Source of the DNA: CAZCZU01 sp964503475 | GTDB lineage: Bacteria; Pseudomonadota; Zetaproteobacteria; Mariprofundales; Mariprofundaceae | NCBI GenBank assembly: GCA_964503475.1 | Contig: CAZCZU010000002.1 | Coordinates: 1-64,000, forward strand | Direction of reading: 5' to 3' | DNA: 64,000 nucleotides | Shown here: positions 17,187 to 25,691 of the stretch, in pieces | How the letters are laid out: every line of letters begins with the position of its first letter | How positions within the stretch are numbered: position 1 is the first letter of the stretch | Notes under the pieces: model-generated | Seen by the model: only the letters and a program-made list of their open reading frames with translations | Database searches by the model: none | Told to the model about the DNA's origin: nothing | Program-made: the position numbers and the translations under genes

Positions 17187-19049
17187 TCAAAGCGCACGCA
17201 GCTGTTCGAGTATCCCGGATGCATTGAGTTTCAGGTCGCGCAGTATCTCGACCTGGCTGCCGTGAGGCGGATAGCTGTCGGGCATGCCGATCGCAGCAAA
17301 CGGACCGTGCCATCCAGATTTCAGCGCCAGTACGGCAATCTCCTCACCAACGCCACCGCTGGCCGTGCCCTCTTCAATCACGGCCAGAGGCTTGCCCTGT
17401 CGCAGGTGCTTGCGGATCAGGTCGCCATCGAGCGGCTTGATATAGCGAAGATTAAGCAGGGTAAAGTGGCGTCCATCGTCACGACGCAAGGTCTCGATCG
17501 CCTGCAGGGCATCGCGGGTACGGGTGCCGACGGCAATGACCAGGCCATCATTCCCCTCTTCGATCACTTCGCCCTTCGCAAAGGGGAGGGGAGCCGCTGT
17601 TTCGGGCGTGAGTCCATACCCGTTGCCACGCGGATAACGAATCGCCACCGGCCCGTCGAGTGTGAAGGCGGTCGCCAGCATGTGGCGCAGCTCATTCTCA
17701 TCCTTGGGAGCCATAATCGTCAGATTCGGAATACAGCGCAGGAATGCAATGTCGAACATGCCGGTATGGGTGGCGCCATCGGCACCGACAACGCCGGCAC
17801 GATCCAGGCAGAACAGGACGGGCAGGTTCTGCAGGCAGACATCGTGGATAATCTGATCGTAGCCGCGCTGCATGAAGGTGGAGTAGATGGCCACCGCCGG
17901 ACGCATTCCCTCCACAGCCAGTCCGGCCGCAAAGGTGACAGCATGCTGTTCGGCAATACCGACGTCGAAACAGCGCCTGGGATGCCGCTTCTGGAAACGG
18001 GCGATGCCGGTGCCGCCAGGCATTGCTGCCGTAATGGCGACGATGCGCGGATCCTTGTCGGCAAGCTCGGCCAGGGTATCGCCAAAGACCTGTGTGAAAG
18101 TGGCCGGGGCACCGTTGCTCTTGATCGGCTGGCCGCTCTCAACGTCGTAGGGGCCGAGGCCGTGCCACGTTTCAGGATCATCCTCGGCCGGAGAGAAGCC
18201 CAGACCCTTGCGGGTCAGGACGTGAAGCAATACGGGCCCATCGAGCTCCTTGCAGTTGCCGAGAGTCGGCAAGAGATGCTCGAAGTCGTGGCCGTTGATC
18301 GGGCCGATGTAGCGAAAGCCCATCTCCTCGAACAGCGTGCCGGGAGTGATCATGCCTTTCACATGTTCCTCAAGGCGTTTGGCGGCATCGAGTGCGCCCG
18401 GCAGCCGTTCCAGCACCCGTTTGGCAGCATCCTTGACGTTGCTGTAGGTGCGGCCGGTGATGATACGGGCCAGATAGGCGGACATCGCACCGACATTGGG
18501 CGCGATCGACATCTCGTTGTCGTTGAGGATCACCAGCAGACGGTTGTGGTTGCCGCCGGCATGGTTCAGGGCCTCGAAGGCCATCCCGCCGGTGAGCGCA
18601 CCGTCACCGATGATGGCGATGGCATGGTTGTCAGCCCCTTTAAGATCACGGCCAATTGCCATGCCGTAGGCGGCGGAGATCGAGGTGGAGGCGTGGCCGG
18701 CACCGAAGGGATCGTGTTCGGATTCGCTGCGCTTGGTGAAGCCGCACAGGCCACCGTACTGGCGGATGGTCGGCATGCCTGAGAGGCGGCCGGTCAGAAT
18801 CTTGTGCGGATAGGCCTGATGGCCGACATCCCAGACGATACGGTCACGCGGCGAGTCGAACAGGTAGTGGAGGGCGATGGTCAGTTCGACCACGCCGAGT
18901 CCGGCGCCGAGGTGGCCGCCGATCGGGGCCAGGGTCTCGATCAGGTAGTCGCGCATCTCCTGCGCCAGCTGTTCGAGCTGGCTCTCGGAGAGCGCCTTCA
19001 GATCGGCGGTGCCGCCAATGGTGGCGAGCAGAGGGTAGCGATCACTCAT
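17187..19049 (-). CDS. dxs: 1-deoxy-D-xylulose-5-phosphate synthase
   Basis: A 620-residue thiamine-diphosphate enzyme that joins pyruvate and glyceraldehyde-3-phosphate in the first step of the MEP isoprenoid pathway; DXP also feeds thiamine and pyridoxal synthesis. Visible are the opening LKALSESQLEQLAQEMRDYLI, the TPP-binding IIGDGALTGGMAFEALNHAG, the catalytic-Glu region VGIAEQHAVTFAAGLA, and the C-terminal transketolase domain. Its start overlaps the ispA stop (ATGA). thiS and thiG, which use DXP, are also in this window. Confidence 0.98.
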   Translation of the reverse strand: MSDRYPLLATIGGTADLKALSESQLEQLAQEMRDYLIETLAPIGGHLGAGLGVVELTIALHYLFDSPRDRIVWDVGHQAYPHKILTGRLSGMPTIRQYGGLCGFTKRSESEHDPFGAGHASTSISAAYGMAIGRDLKGADNHAIAIIGDGALTGGMAFEALNHAGGNHNRLLVILNDNEMSIAPNVGAMSAYLARIITGRTYSNVKDAAKRVLERLPGALDAAKRLEEHVKGMITPGTLFEEMGFRYIGPINGHDFEHLLPTLGNCKELDGPVLLHVLTRKGLGFSPAEDDPETWHGLGPYDVESGQPIKSNGAPATFTQVFGDTLAELADKDPRIVAITAAMPGGTGIARFQKRHPRRCFDVGIAEQHAVTFAAGLAVEGMRPAVAIYSTFMQRGYDQIIHDVCLQNLPVLFCLDRAGVVGADGATHTGMFDIAFLRCIPNLTIMAPKDENELRHMLATAFTLDGPVAIRYPRGNGYGLTPETAAPLPFAKGEVIEEGNDGLVIAVGTRTRDALQAIETLRRDDGRHFTLLNLRYIKPLDGDLIRKHLRQGKPLAVIEEGTASGGVGEEIAVLALKSGWHGPFAAIGMPDSYPPHGSQVEILRDLKLNASGILEQLRAL

Positions 19050-19933
19050 TGGCCGCGCTCCATGATGTAGGTGGCCAGCTGGCGCAGGTGTGCTCCGCGA
19101 TCACCAAAAGATGAACATGCCTCGATAGCCAGGTCGTGCATCTCCTGTGCCAGCTCGCGAGCCCGTTCGAGTCCGAGCAGCGATACGTAGGTGGCTTTCT
19201 GCTGGGCCGCATCCTTGCCGGCACTTTTGCCCAGGGCCTCGGTGCTGGCTGTGGCATCGAGAATGTCATCGGCAATCTGGAACAGCAGGCCGACTGCCTT
19301 GCCGTAACGCGAACAGGCATCCAGCTCGGTTTCGCTTCCGCCGGCGAGATGACAACCGGCCTCGCAGCACCAGCGAAGCAGGGCGCCGGTCTTCTGCAGG
19401 TGGATACGCTCGACTTCCAGCACATCGTCCACGCCGCTGCTGTCCGCTTCCATGTCCATCATCTGGCCGCCGACCATGCCCTGACAGCCGCTGGCAATGG
19501 CCAGGGAGCGGATCAGGTTCAGGGCGGTTGCCTCAGCACAGTCCATTTCGGTCAGAAGCTCGAAACTCAGGGCCTGCAGGGCATCGGCGGCAAGTACGGC
19601 CGTGGCTTCATCGAAGCGGCGGTGGCAGGTCGGCATGCCGCGGCGCAGATCGTCATCGTCCATGCAGGGGAGGTCATCGTGAATCAGCGAGTAGGTGTGC
19701 ATACACTCGATGCTCATGGCTGCGGGGAGGGTTCGATCGAACTGGCTGCCGCCACAGGCCTTGAAACATTCGAGCAACAGGGCCGGTCGGACCCGTTTGC
19801 CGCCGGCCATCAGCGAGTAATGCATGGCCGAGAGAAGGCGCTCCGGAACCACGCGCGCGCGCGCCTTGAGCATGGTGTCCAGGGCTGATTCGGTGCGCTT
19901 GGCGTGTGCGGCGAGAAAGGCGGGGGCAGACAC
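19046..19933 (-). CDS. ispA: Farnesyl/geranyl diphosphate synthase (IspA type)
   Basis: A 295-residue short-chain prenyltransferase. The first Asp-rich motif is DDLPCMDDDDLRRG and the second is FQIADDILD; both bind the diphosphate through magnesium. The sequence around GKRVRPALLLECF is typical of the class. It lies between xseB and dxs, the common bacterial order, and overlaps dxs by four bases. Product chain length (C15 or C20) cannot be set from sequence by eye. Confidence 0.96.
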   Translation of the reverse strand: MSAPAFLAAHAKRTESALDTMLKARARVVPERLLSAMHYSLMAGGKRVRPALLLECFKACGGSQFDRTLPAAMSIECMHTYSLIHDDLPCMDDDDLRRGMPTCHRRFDEATAVLAADALQALSFELLTEMDCAEATALNLIRSLAIASGCQGMVGGQMMDMEADSSGVDDVLEVERIHLQKTGALLRWCCEAGCHLAGGSETELDACSRYGKAVGLLFQIADDILDATASTEALGKSAGKDAAQQKATYVSLLGLERARELAQEMHDLAIEACSSFGDRGAHLRQLATYIMERGQ

Positions 19934-19937
19934 GGGC

Positions 19938-20150
19938 TTATTGGTCGCCGTCGCTGTTGAGTACCTGCAACCGCTGTTCAGCCTGATCGAGCAGGGATTC
20001 GCACCGGCGTGACAGTTTTACACCTGTCTCGAAGGCCGCCACACTCTCTTCGAGCGGCATCCGGCCGGACTCCAGCTTTTCGACCAGCTCGCTCAGCCGG
20101 GCCAGTGCCTCTTCGAAACTCAATTTGTCGATGGATAGATCTTCACTCAC
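19938..20150 (-). CDS. xseB: Exodeoxyribonuclease VII small subunit
   Basis: A 70-residue protein with the family pattern LSFEEALARLSELVEKLESGRMPLEESVAAFETGVKL followed by a helical tail. It is the small subunit of the ssDNA exonuclease; xseA is not in the window. It begins the xseB-ispA-dxs run and sits divergent to lipB across an 87-base gap that must hold both promoters. Confidence 0.95.
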   Translation of the reverse strand: MSEDLSIDKLSFEEALARLSELVEKLESGRMPLEESVAAFETGVKLSRRCESLLDQAEQRLQVLNSDGDQ

Positions 20151-20237
20151 GGCTACGGCTCCCTTGCGCTCGGACTGCGGATTGTAAGAGAAGGGGATGC
20201 ATGGTCAATGGACAGCGGCTGCGCTAGCATTTTTGGC

Positions 20238-20888
20238 ATGACCGCTGAATCGTCAACCGACCTGTTTCGTATCGTGCGCCATGCACGCCAGCCTTATCGG
20301 GTCTCGCTGGATGAGCAGGAGGCGATCGTTGCCGACATGATCGCCGGTCGAGCCCCTTCGACCCTGATCTTCACCGAGCACCTGCCAGTCTACACGATCG
20401 GCACATCCGGTTCTGCCGGAGATATTTTGCGACGAGAGTTCGACGGCGAGTCAATTGAGGTGTTCGAAAGCGGGCGTGGTGGCGAGGTAACCTACCATGG
20501 GCCCGGGCAACTGGTCTGCTATGTGCTGGCCGATATCCGTGCCGAGCAGGATTTGCATCGGCATGTCTGGAGGCTGGAGGAGATGATGATTCTTGCCCTG
20601 GCCGATTTCGGCATCGAGGCGGGGCGCAGTGAGCGGGGTATTGGTGTCTGGGTTGGCGACAGAAAAATCGCCGCAGTCGGGGTGCGTTGTCGCAAATGGG
20701 TAACTTTTCACGGCATTGCCGTGAATATTGCTCCGAATATGCGGCACTTTGACGGCATTGTGACATGCGGTATGCGTGATCGTCCGGTGACATCGATGCA
20801 GCAACTTGGGCGTGAGGTTTCCAGGGAACAGATGGAGCTTGCGATCACCCGGCATGCCGAAGCCTGTTTTGCCTCGCTGGCCGGTTAG
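20238..20888 (+). CDS. lipB: Octanoyl-[acyl-carrier-protein]:protein N-octanoyltransferase
   Basis: A 216-residue enzyme that moves octanoate from ACP to lipoate-dependent proteins. The LipB signature RGGEVTYHGPGQLVCY, the lysine segment RKIAAVGVRCRKWVTFHG and the catalytic Cys in GIVTCGM are intact. The ATG at 20238 gives a normal N-terminus; an upstream in-frame ATG at 20208 would add ten residues and neither has a strong ribosome binding site. lipA is not nearby. Confidence 0.95.
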   Translation: MTAESSTDLFRIVRHARQPYRVSLDEQEAIVADMIAGRAPSTLIFTEHLPVYTIGTSGSAGDILRREFDGESIEVFESGRGGEVTYHGPGQLVCYVLADIRAEQDLHRHVWRLEEMMILALADFGIEAGRSERGIGVWVGDRKIAAVGVRCRKWVTFHGIAVNIAPNMRHFDGIVTCGMRDRPVTSMQQLGREVSREQMELAITRHAEACFASLAG

Positions 20889-20903
20889 GTCGGGCGGGGT
20901 CGC

Positions 20904-22022
20904 TTACTCTTCCGGTGTGGCAGGGTGCTGCGGGTGCCGGTGCGTCCACTTTTCGCGTTCGCGTCCGTACTGGCGCATCCAGTTGTCGAAGCTGGCATAG
21001 GCAGCCATGAACGCCTTGAAGATGTTGCGCGGAATGTTGCAGACCAGGCAGTGGTCATCGGTGATGACCGTGGCATTTTCCGGCAGCTGAATCATCGGAC
21101 TGATATCGCCGAACATGTCGCCATGTTCGAGGATGCGTTCGTGACGGCTTTCGTTTTCGTACCATTTCACCACGGCATTGCCGTGAATAATGACGCAGCA
21201 GCTGTCATGCGGCTCCTGGCCATTGATGATTTCACTGCCGTCGTCGTACTCGACGACACGCGACTCTTCGGCCAGCCATTTTCGGTCGGCTTCATGCAGG
21301 TCGGTAAAGGCGGGGTGGCCAAACGACATCGAATGGACCAGGCGCCCCTGCACCGTGCGCATCAGGCGATCGCCGGCCAGCGGTGAGCGCTGCATCAGCT
21401 GGCTGATGGAGATGTCGGAGAACTCGAGGATCAGGGAGTCCTGCTTCGCCGTGACCGTGGCTGTGCGCGGCAGCTGGTAAACACAGGCAAATTCGCCGAA
21501 GAAGTGGCCGGGTTCCAAGGTGCTAAGGGAGATGTGGCGCCCATTGCCGGCCTCCATGTGCACCGACATATGCCCTTCGAGAATCAGGTAGAAGTTGCGG
21601 CTGATTTCGCCCTGGCGGACGATATCCTGGTCGGCGCTGACCCGGATGAGGCGCCCCTGCTTGAGGAAGTCGAGTGCCTCCTGGTCGGAGAGTTGGTTGA
21701 TGAGCAGAAAGACCTTGTTGCTGCCGGTTTCCATGTCGATCGGACCATCGGCCGTGATCTGGGCCATGCTGTACATCGCCTCGATCTGCTCTTTGTCCGG
21801 GTGATGCAGCTGTTTGCAGATTTCGAGGAAACCGATGGCATTGCCGGGGCGGCCGCGCGCCAGCATGCGCCGGGCCATGTCCAGTGCCATGTTGCGGGCA
21901 TGTTCGGTGTCCTCGCGCGCCTGCAGGATCTGGATCAGGGGGCGGGCAATATGCAAATCCTCGGGGAAGATCTCGTACAGATCCTGATATACTTTGTATG
22001 TTTCGTCCTGATTCAGCGCCAT
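20904..22022 (-). CDS. Protein with two cyclic-nucleotide-binding domains
   Basis: A 372-residue cytoplasmic protein without membrane helices. Residues 1-100 are helical (TPR-like RNMALDMARRMLARGRPGNAIGFLEI). Two cNMP-type beta-roll domains follow: one at about 110-225 (DIVRQGEISRNFYLILEGHMSVHME, FFGEFACVYQLPRTATV) and one at about 240-360 (MFGDISPMIQLPENATV). The first has the FGE...PRTATV pattern close to the cAMP pocket consensus; the second is more diverged. No HTH or output domain is evident, so it may be a scaffold or sensor. A class III adenylate cyclase and a CRP-type site elsewhere in the window fit cAMP signalling. Confidence 0.8.
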   Translation of the reverse strand: MALNQDETYKVYQDLYEIFPEDLHIARPLIQILQAREDTEHARNMALDMARRMLARGRPGNAIGFLEICKQLHHPDKEQIEAMYSMAQITADGPIDMETGSNKVFLLINQLSDQEALDFLKQGRLIRVSADQDIVRQGEISRNFYLILEGHMSVHMEAGNGRHISLSTLEPGHFFGEFACVYQLPRTATVTAKQDSLILEFSDISISQLMQRSPLAGDRLMRTVQGRLVHSMSFGHPAFTDLHEADRKWLAEESRVVEYDDGSEIINGQEPHDSCCVIIHGNAVVKWYENESRHERILEHGDMFGDISPMIQLPENATVITDDHCLVCNIPRNIFKAFMAAYASFDNWMRQYGREREKWTHRHPQHPATPEE

Positions 22023-22117
22023 TGGTGGCTAGTTTAGTCAACGGGGGAAAAAACGCTACCATCGAGTGTGATGCTGATCACCGGGCTTTGGCATTGTCTC
22101 CCTAAGATGTAGCCTGC

Positions 22118-22592
22118 GTGACGATGAACGAACCCAAAGCAATTTCCGGCCATCCCCGCGGTAAGCGGCCGTTTGCGCCCGAGGGCTGGCCCTTTATGAT
22201 TGCGCTGGCTGTGCCGCTGCTGGCGGCACTCTTTCTGTGCTGGTGGGTTCCCGCAGCCGTTCTTTTTCTGCTGCTGGTCTGTGACCAGTTTTTTCGTGAT
22301 CCGGAGCGCCTGGCTCCGTCTGAGGCCGGCTTGTTCATTGCGCCGGCCGATGGCAAGGTGATCCGTGTGGAAGCGACGAGCGAGGGACTGCGTATCGCGT
22401 TTGCCCGGATCGCCGGCTTTGTGGCCCGGCGTATTGCCTCCTGTGTCGCGGTTGGTGACCGTGTTGAGCGTGGCGAGCGGGTCGGCATGATTCGGTTCGC
22501 GCATCGATTGTGAAATTCCGGCCGGTTTCGAGTTGTGCGTGAAGGTCGGCGAGCATGTTACGGCCGGCAAGACGGTGCTGGCACTCTTGTAA
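22118..22592 (+). pseudogene. psd: Phosphatidylserine decarboxylase, broken
   Basis: A remnant of the short (non-E. coli type) PSD proenzyme, which makes phosphatidylethanolamine. The N-terminus is recognisable (membrane helix, FFRDPERLAP, then APADGKVIRVE), and so is the distal part (RIAGFVARRIASCVAVGDRVERGERVGMIRF). The roughly 60-70 residues normally between them, with the HVNR and KAS..NER blocks, are absent. Directly after MIRF the frame breaks: five bases that would encode the Gly-Ser self-cleavage site are missing. The downstream frame still reads DCEIPAGFELCVKVG and ends at TAA 22590-22592. The protein could not form its pyruvoyl cofactor. The likely original start is GTG 22118 or ATG 22124. 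Confidence 0.85.
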
Positions 22593-22610
22593 AGAGGTGG
22601 ACGGATTGTA

Positions 22611-23405
22611 ATGCATAATGAAAGCGAACAGCAGCCGGTGCGTCGGGGTATCTATGTCTTGCCCAGCCTCTTTACCACGATGGGGCTGTTTGCAGGTTTC
22701 TATGCCCTGATTGCGGCTGTTCAGGGCCGTTATGAACTGGCGGCCTGGGCCATTATTGCGGCGGCGGTGTTCGATATGCTGGACGGGCGCGTGGCGCGAC
22801 TGCTCAATGCCGAGACCGCCTTTGGCGCCGAATACGATTCGCTGTGCGACATGCTCTCCTTTGGCGTGGCACCGGCGGTACTGATGTACATGTGGGCGCT
22901 GGCGCCGTTGCACAAAATCGGCTGGCTGGCCGCCTTCCTGATCGCCGCCTGTGCGGCCCTGCGACTGGCTCGCTTCAATGTGCAGCTCGATACGCAGGAC
23001 AAGCGCTATTTCCAGGGCTTGCCTACGCCTGCCACGGCCCTGCTGATTGCTACGGCTGTGCTCTACCACGAGGAGAGTGCGCTGGCGCCGGTGCCATGGC
23101 TGTGGCTGCTTGTTTCGGTATTTCTGGCCTGGCTGATGGTCAGTGGTGTGCGGTTTGTCTCCGGCAAGGATATCGATCTGCGTCAGCGTCGCTCCTTCAC
23201 GGTCATTCTCGGTATGCTGGTGGCAATCGTACTGGTGATGGCCGATCCGTACCGTGTGCTGTTTACGGTGATGATGGCCTACTGCCTGCATGGTCCGATG
23301 ATGAGCCTGTGGCAGCACCAGAAGGCGACCCGCTATCGTCTGGCACGCAAGCGCCGCAAGGCGGCCGAGGGCGCCTCGGACGAGAGTTCGGTTTCCGAGG
23401 ATTGA
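22611..23405 (+). CDS. pssA: CDP-diacylglycerol-serine O-phosphatidyltransferase
   Basis: A 264-residue membrane enzyme that makes phosphatidylserine from CDP-diacylglycerol. The CDP-alcohol phosphotransferase motif D-G-x2-A-R-x8-G-x3-D-x3-D is seen as DGRVARLLNAETAFGAEYDSLCD near residues 58-80. About seven hydrophobic segments follow, then a basic cytoplasmic tail (YRLARKRRKAAEG). It is intact although psd just upstream is broken; AGAGGTGG serves as ribosome binding site. Confidence 0.96.
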   Translation: MHNESEQQPVRRGIYVLPSLFTTMGLFAGFYALIAAVQGRYELAAWAIIAAAVFDMLDGRVARLLNAETAFGAEYDSLCDMLSFGVAPAVLMYMWALAPLHKIGWLAAFLIAACAALRLARFNVQLDTQDKRYFQGLPTPATALLIATAVLYHEESALAPVPWLWLLVSVFLAWLMVSGVRFVSGKDIDLRQRRSFTVILGMLVAIVLVMADPYRVLFTVMMAYCLHGPMMSLWQHQKATRYRLARKRRKAAEGASDESSVSED

Positions 23406-23431
23406 CCTTTCAGGGGCAACAGGGCCATAAT
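23402..23431 (+). promoter_or_regulatory. Candidate leuA operon promoter
   Basis: TTGACC (23402-23407) and CATAAT (23426-23431) are 18 bases apart. The -35 box overlaps the pssA stop codon. Transcription would begin near 23438, essentially at the leader-peptide ATG, so the leader message would be leaderless; no ribosome binding site precedes that ATG. Confidence 0.5.
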
Positions 23432-23438
23432 CCGCCGC

Positions 23439-23510
23439 ATGAATATGCACAAGACTACCTTTCTGCTTGATGCTTGGCTGCTACTGCCGGGCAGGGGTCT
23501 GTGTATCTAG
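23439..23510 (+). CDS. Leucine-rich leader peptide of leuA
   Basis: A 23-codon frame with leucines at codons 9, 10, 14, 15, 16 and 21 (six of 23) and a stop at 23508-23510. Codons 14-16 are a Leu triplet (CTG CTA CTG). This is the expected control region for leucine attenuation: scarce charged tRNA-Leu would stall the ribosome there. It is followed by competing RNA stems (next entry). The peptide has no other likely role. Confidence 0.7.
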   Translation: MNMHKTTFLLDAWLLLPGRGLCI

Positions 23511-23567
23511 TTCAGAGGAATTGGGTTGATTGATGCACAGGCCGTGGGAATATCCCGCGGCTTTTTT
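23496..23567 (+). promoter_or_regulatory. Transcription attenuator of leuA
   Basis: The terminator stem GCCGTGGGA (23541-23549) pairs with TCCCGCGGC (23553-23561) and is followed by six Ts. A competing antiterminator can form between GGTCTGTGTA (23496-23505, the end of the leader frame) and TGCACAGGCC (23534-23543), ten pairs with two G-U, which would take bases 23541-23543 out of the terminator. Stalling at the Leu triplet would leave the antiterminator free to form. The remaining 140 bases to leuA hold a small CATAC/GTATG hairpin near 23619-23633 and otherwise nothing recognisable. Confidence 0.72.
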
Positions 23568-23706
23568 GTTTCCGGGGTATAACGTCAGTTTGCCCGCCTC
23601 CGGCGTCAAAAGTGTTCACATACGAAAAGTATGCTGTGCGCTTTTCCTTGGGGGAGGCGACATGCAGGCGCTCTGAACGGGTTATGGAATGATTAGGAGA
23701 AGAGAG

Positions 23707-25248
23707 ATGTCCGATCGTTTGTACATTTTCGATACCACCTTGCGCGATGGCGAGCAGTCGCCCGGCTGCTCGATGAATATCGACGAGAAGATCCGGGTGG
23801 CTCATGTGCTGGCCTCCATGGGCGTGGATATCATCGAGGCGGGTTTTCCGATTGCATCCCCGGGCGATTTCGAGGCGGTACACCGTATCGCCAAAGAGGT
23901 GCAGGGGCCGACGATTGCCGGTCTGGCCCGGGCGCATCCGAAGGATATCGAGCGTGCCGGTGAGGCAATTCGCCCGGCCGAACACGGACGTATCCATACC
24001 TTTATCGCCACCAGCCCGATCCATATGGAAGCAAAGTTGCGCATGACGCCGGATCAGGTAGTCGAGCGTGCCGTCGAGGCGGTGAAGCTTGCCCGCAGCC
24101 TCGCTCCGGAGGTGGAGTTCTCCGCCGAGGATGCGGGGCGCTCGGATATGGACTTCCTCTGCCGTATCGTCGAGGCCACCATTGCAGCCGGTGCCCGGGT
24201 GATCAATATCCCGGATACGGTCGGTTATATGACGCCGGATGAGTTTGGCTACCGTATTCGCACGCTGCTTGAGCGGGTGCCCAACTCCGATCAGGCGATC
24301 TTCTCGGTGCACTGCCATAACGATCTCGGACTCGCCGTGGCTAATTCACTGGCTGCGGTCGAGAACGGTGCCCGCCAGGTCGAGTGCACCATTAACGGAC
24401 TCGGTGAGCGGGCTGGCAATGCCTCGCTGGAAGAGATCGTCATGATCCTGAAAACGCGTCAGGATCGCTACGACATCGACACCGGTATCGATACTACCCG
24501 CATCGTGCCGACCTCGAAGCTGGTCAGCCAGATCACCGGCATGCCGGTGCAGCCGAACAAGGCGATTGTCGGTGCCAATGCTTTTGCGCATGAGTCCGGT
24601 ATCCATCAGGACGGTGTGCTCAAGCACCAGAAGACCTACGAAATCATGACGCCGGAGTCGGTCGGCTGGACGACCAATCGCATGGTGCTCGGCAAGCACT
24701 CCGGCCGTGCGGCGCTGAAGGCGCGCTATGTGCAGCTTGGGGTCGAGCTCGATGATGAGCGCCTGGTGGCGGTGTTTGAGCGCTTCAAGGTATTGGCCGA
24801 CAAGAAGAAGGATGTCTTCGATGAGGACCTGATGTCGATTCTCTCCGATGAGCAGGCCGACGATCAGGAGAATATCCAGCTGGTATCGTTGCATGCTGCA
24901 TCAGGCACCAAGGATTCGCCGGTGGCGGCCGTGGAGCTGGAGATCGATGGTGTGCGTCATAAGGCGACCGGTGAGGGAGATGGTCCGGTCGATGCGGCCT
25001 TTAAGGCGATCAAGTCGCTGGTTGATTTTGATGGTAAGCTGATCCTCTACTCGGTCAACTCGATCACCTCGGGAACCGATGCCCAGGGCGAGGTGACGGT
25101 ACGTCTGCAGTTGTCTGATCGCATCGTCAACGGCCAGGGGGCGGACACCGATATTGTGGTGGCTTCCGCCAAGGCATTGATTGCGGCCCTGAACAAGTTG
25201 CCGGATATCCATGCCAAAGAGGTGCATGCCCAGTACTCGGGCGTTTAA
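23707..25248 (+). CDS. leuA: 2-isopropylmalate synthase
   Basis: A 513-residue enzyme condensing acetyl-CoA with 2-oxoisovalerate, the committed step of leucine synthesis. The TIM-barrel domain carries the signatures DTTLRDGEQSPG (about 9-20) and HCHNDLGLAVANSLAAVENGARQVECTINGLGERAGN; the C-terminal LeuA regulatory domain (about 390-510, with GTKDSPVAAVELEIDG) binds leucine for feedback control. The ATG at 23707 follows AGGAGAAGAG; an ATG 18 bases earlier lacks this. It is preceded by an attenuator and closed by a terminator. Confidence 0.97.
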   Translation: MSDRLYIFDTTLRDGEQSPGCSMNIDEKIRVAHVLASMGVDIIEAGFPIASPGDFEAVHRIAKEVQGPTIAGLARAHPKDIERAGEAIRPAEHGRIHTFIATSPIHMEAKLRMTPDQVVERAVEAVKLARSLAPEVEFSAEDAGRSDMDFLCRIVEATIAAGARVINIPDTVGYMTPDEFGYRIRTLLERVPNSDQAIFSVHCHNDLGLAVANSLAAVENGARQVECTINGLGERAGNASLEEIVMILKTRQDRYDIDTGIDTTRIVPTSKLVSQITGMPVQPNKAIVGANAFAHESGIHQDGVLKHQKTYEIMTPESVGWTTNRMVLGKHSGRAALKARYVQLGVELDDERLVAVFERFKVLADKKKDVFDEDLMSILSDEQADDQENIQLVSLHAASGTKDSPVAAVELEIDGVRHKATGEGDGPVDAAFKAIKSLVDFDGKLILYSVNSITSGTDAQGEVTVRLQLSDRIVNGQGADTDIVVASAKALIAALNKLPDIHAKEVHAQYSGV

Positions 25249-25264
25249 GCCACCGCTACAAGAG

Positions 25265-25293
25265 AAAAGCCCGGCCATTCGGCCGGGCTTTTT
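25265..25293 (+). terminator. Intrinsic terminator after leuA
   Basis: AAAAGCCCGGCC (25265-25276) pairs with GGCCGGGCTTTT around an ATTC loop and ends in five Ts. The flanking A-run allows it to work in both directions, also serving the convergent Dabb gene. Confidence 0.95.
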
Positions 25294-25319
25294 GTTATGA
25301 GTCGGTGCTGCGGTTTGGA

Positions 25320-25631
25320 TCAGTCGTCGGCGACCTCGTAATCGACGACGCGTCGCTCGCTGCGGATTTCGCCAACGAAGGGCACCACTGCCTGGTGCAG
25401 CGGATGCTTCTGGTAATCTTCCAGGGCCTGCCAGTCGGCAAGTTCCGAGTAGAGCACCACGTCGGCCGCTTCCTCTGCACCCGTAATATCAAGGCCGACT
25501 TCAATCTTCAGCAGGCCGGGAATCTTTCCTTCCAGTGCCTCCAGCCGCTCTTGCAGCAGGCGGGCATTGGTGGCGCGATCGTTGCCGGCCGCATGCTCTT
25601 TCAGTTTCCACATGACAATATGCTTGATCAT
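25320..25631 (-). CDS. Dabb (stress-responsive alpha/beta barrel) domain protein
   Basis: A 103-residue protein starting at MIKHIVMWKLK, with AGGAG before that ATG. The family pattern is clear: an opening HIVMWKLK strand, the LLKIEVGLDI strand, DVVLYSELADWQALEDYQKHPLHQAVVPFV, and a closing VVDYEV. Dabb proteins are small dimeric ferredoxin-like folds, many of unknown substrate. It follows accC on the same strand but the 45-base gap holds a GC-rich hairpin (GCCGCCC/GGGCGGC), so it may be separately controlled. Confidence 0.85.
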   Translation of the reverse strand: MIKHIVMWKLKEHAAGNDRATNARLLQERLEALEGKIPGLLKIEVGLDITGAEEAADVVLYSELADWQALEDYQKHPLHQAVVPFVGEIRSERRVVDYEVADD

Positions 25632-25691
25632 TGATAACTCCTGCAAACGAAAGCGCCGCCCGAGCGGGCGGCGCCAATGAGATCGTGCCGA

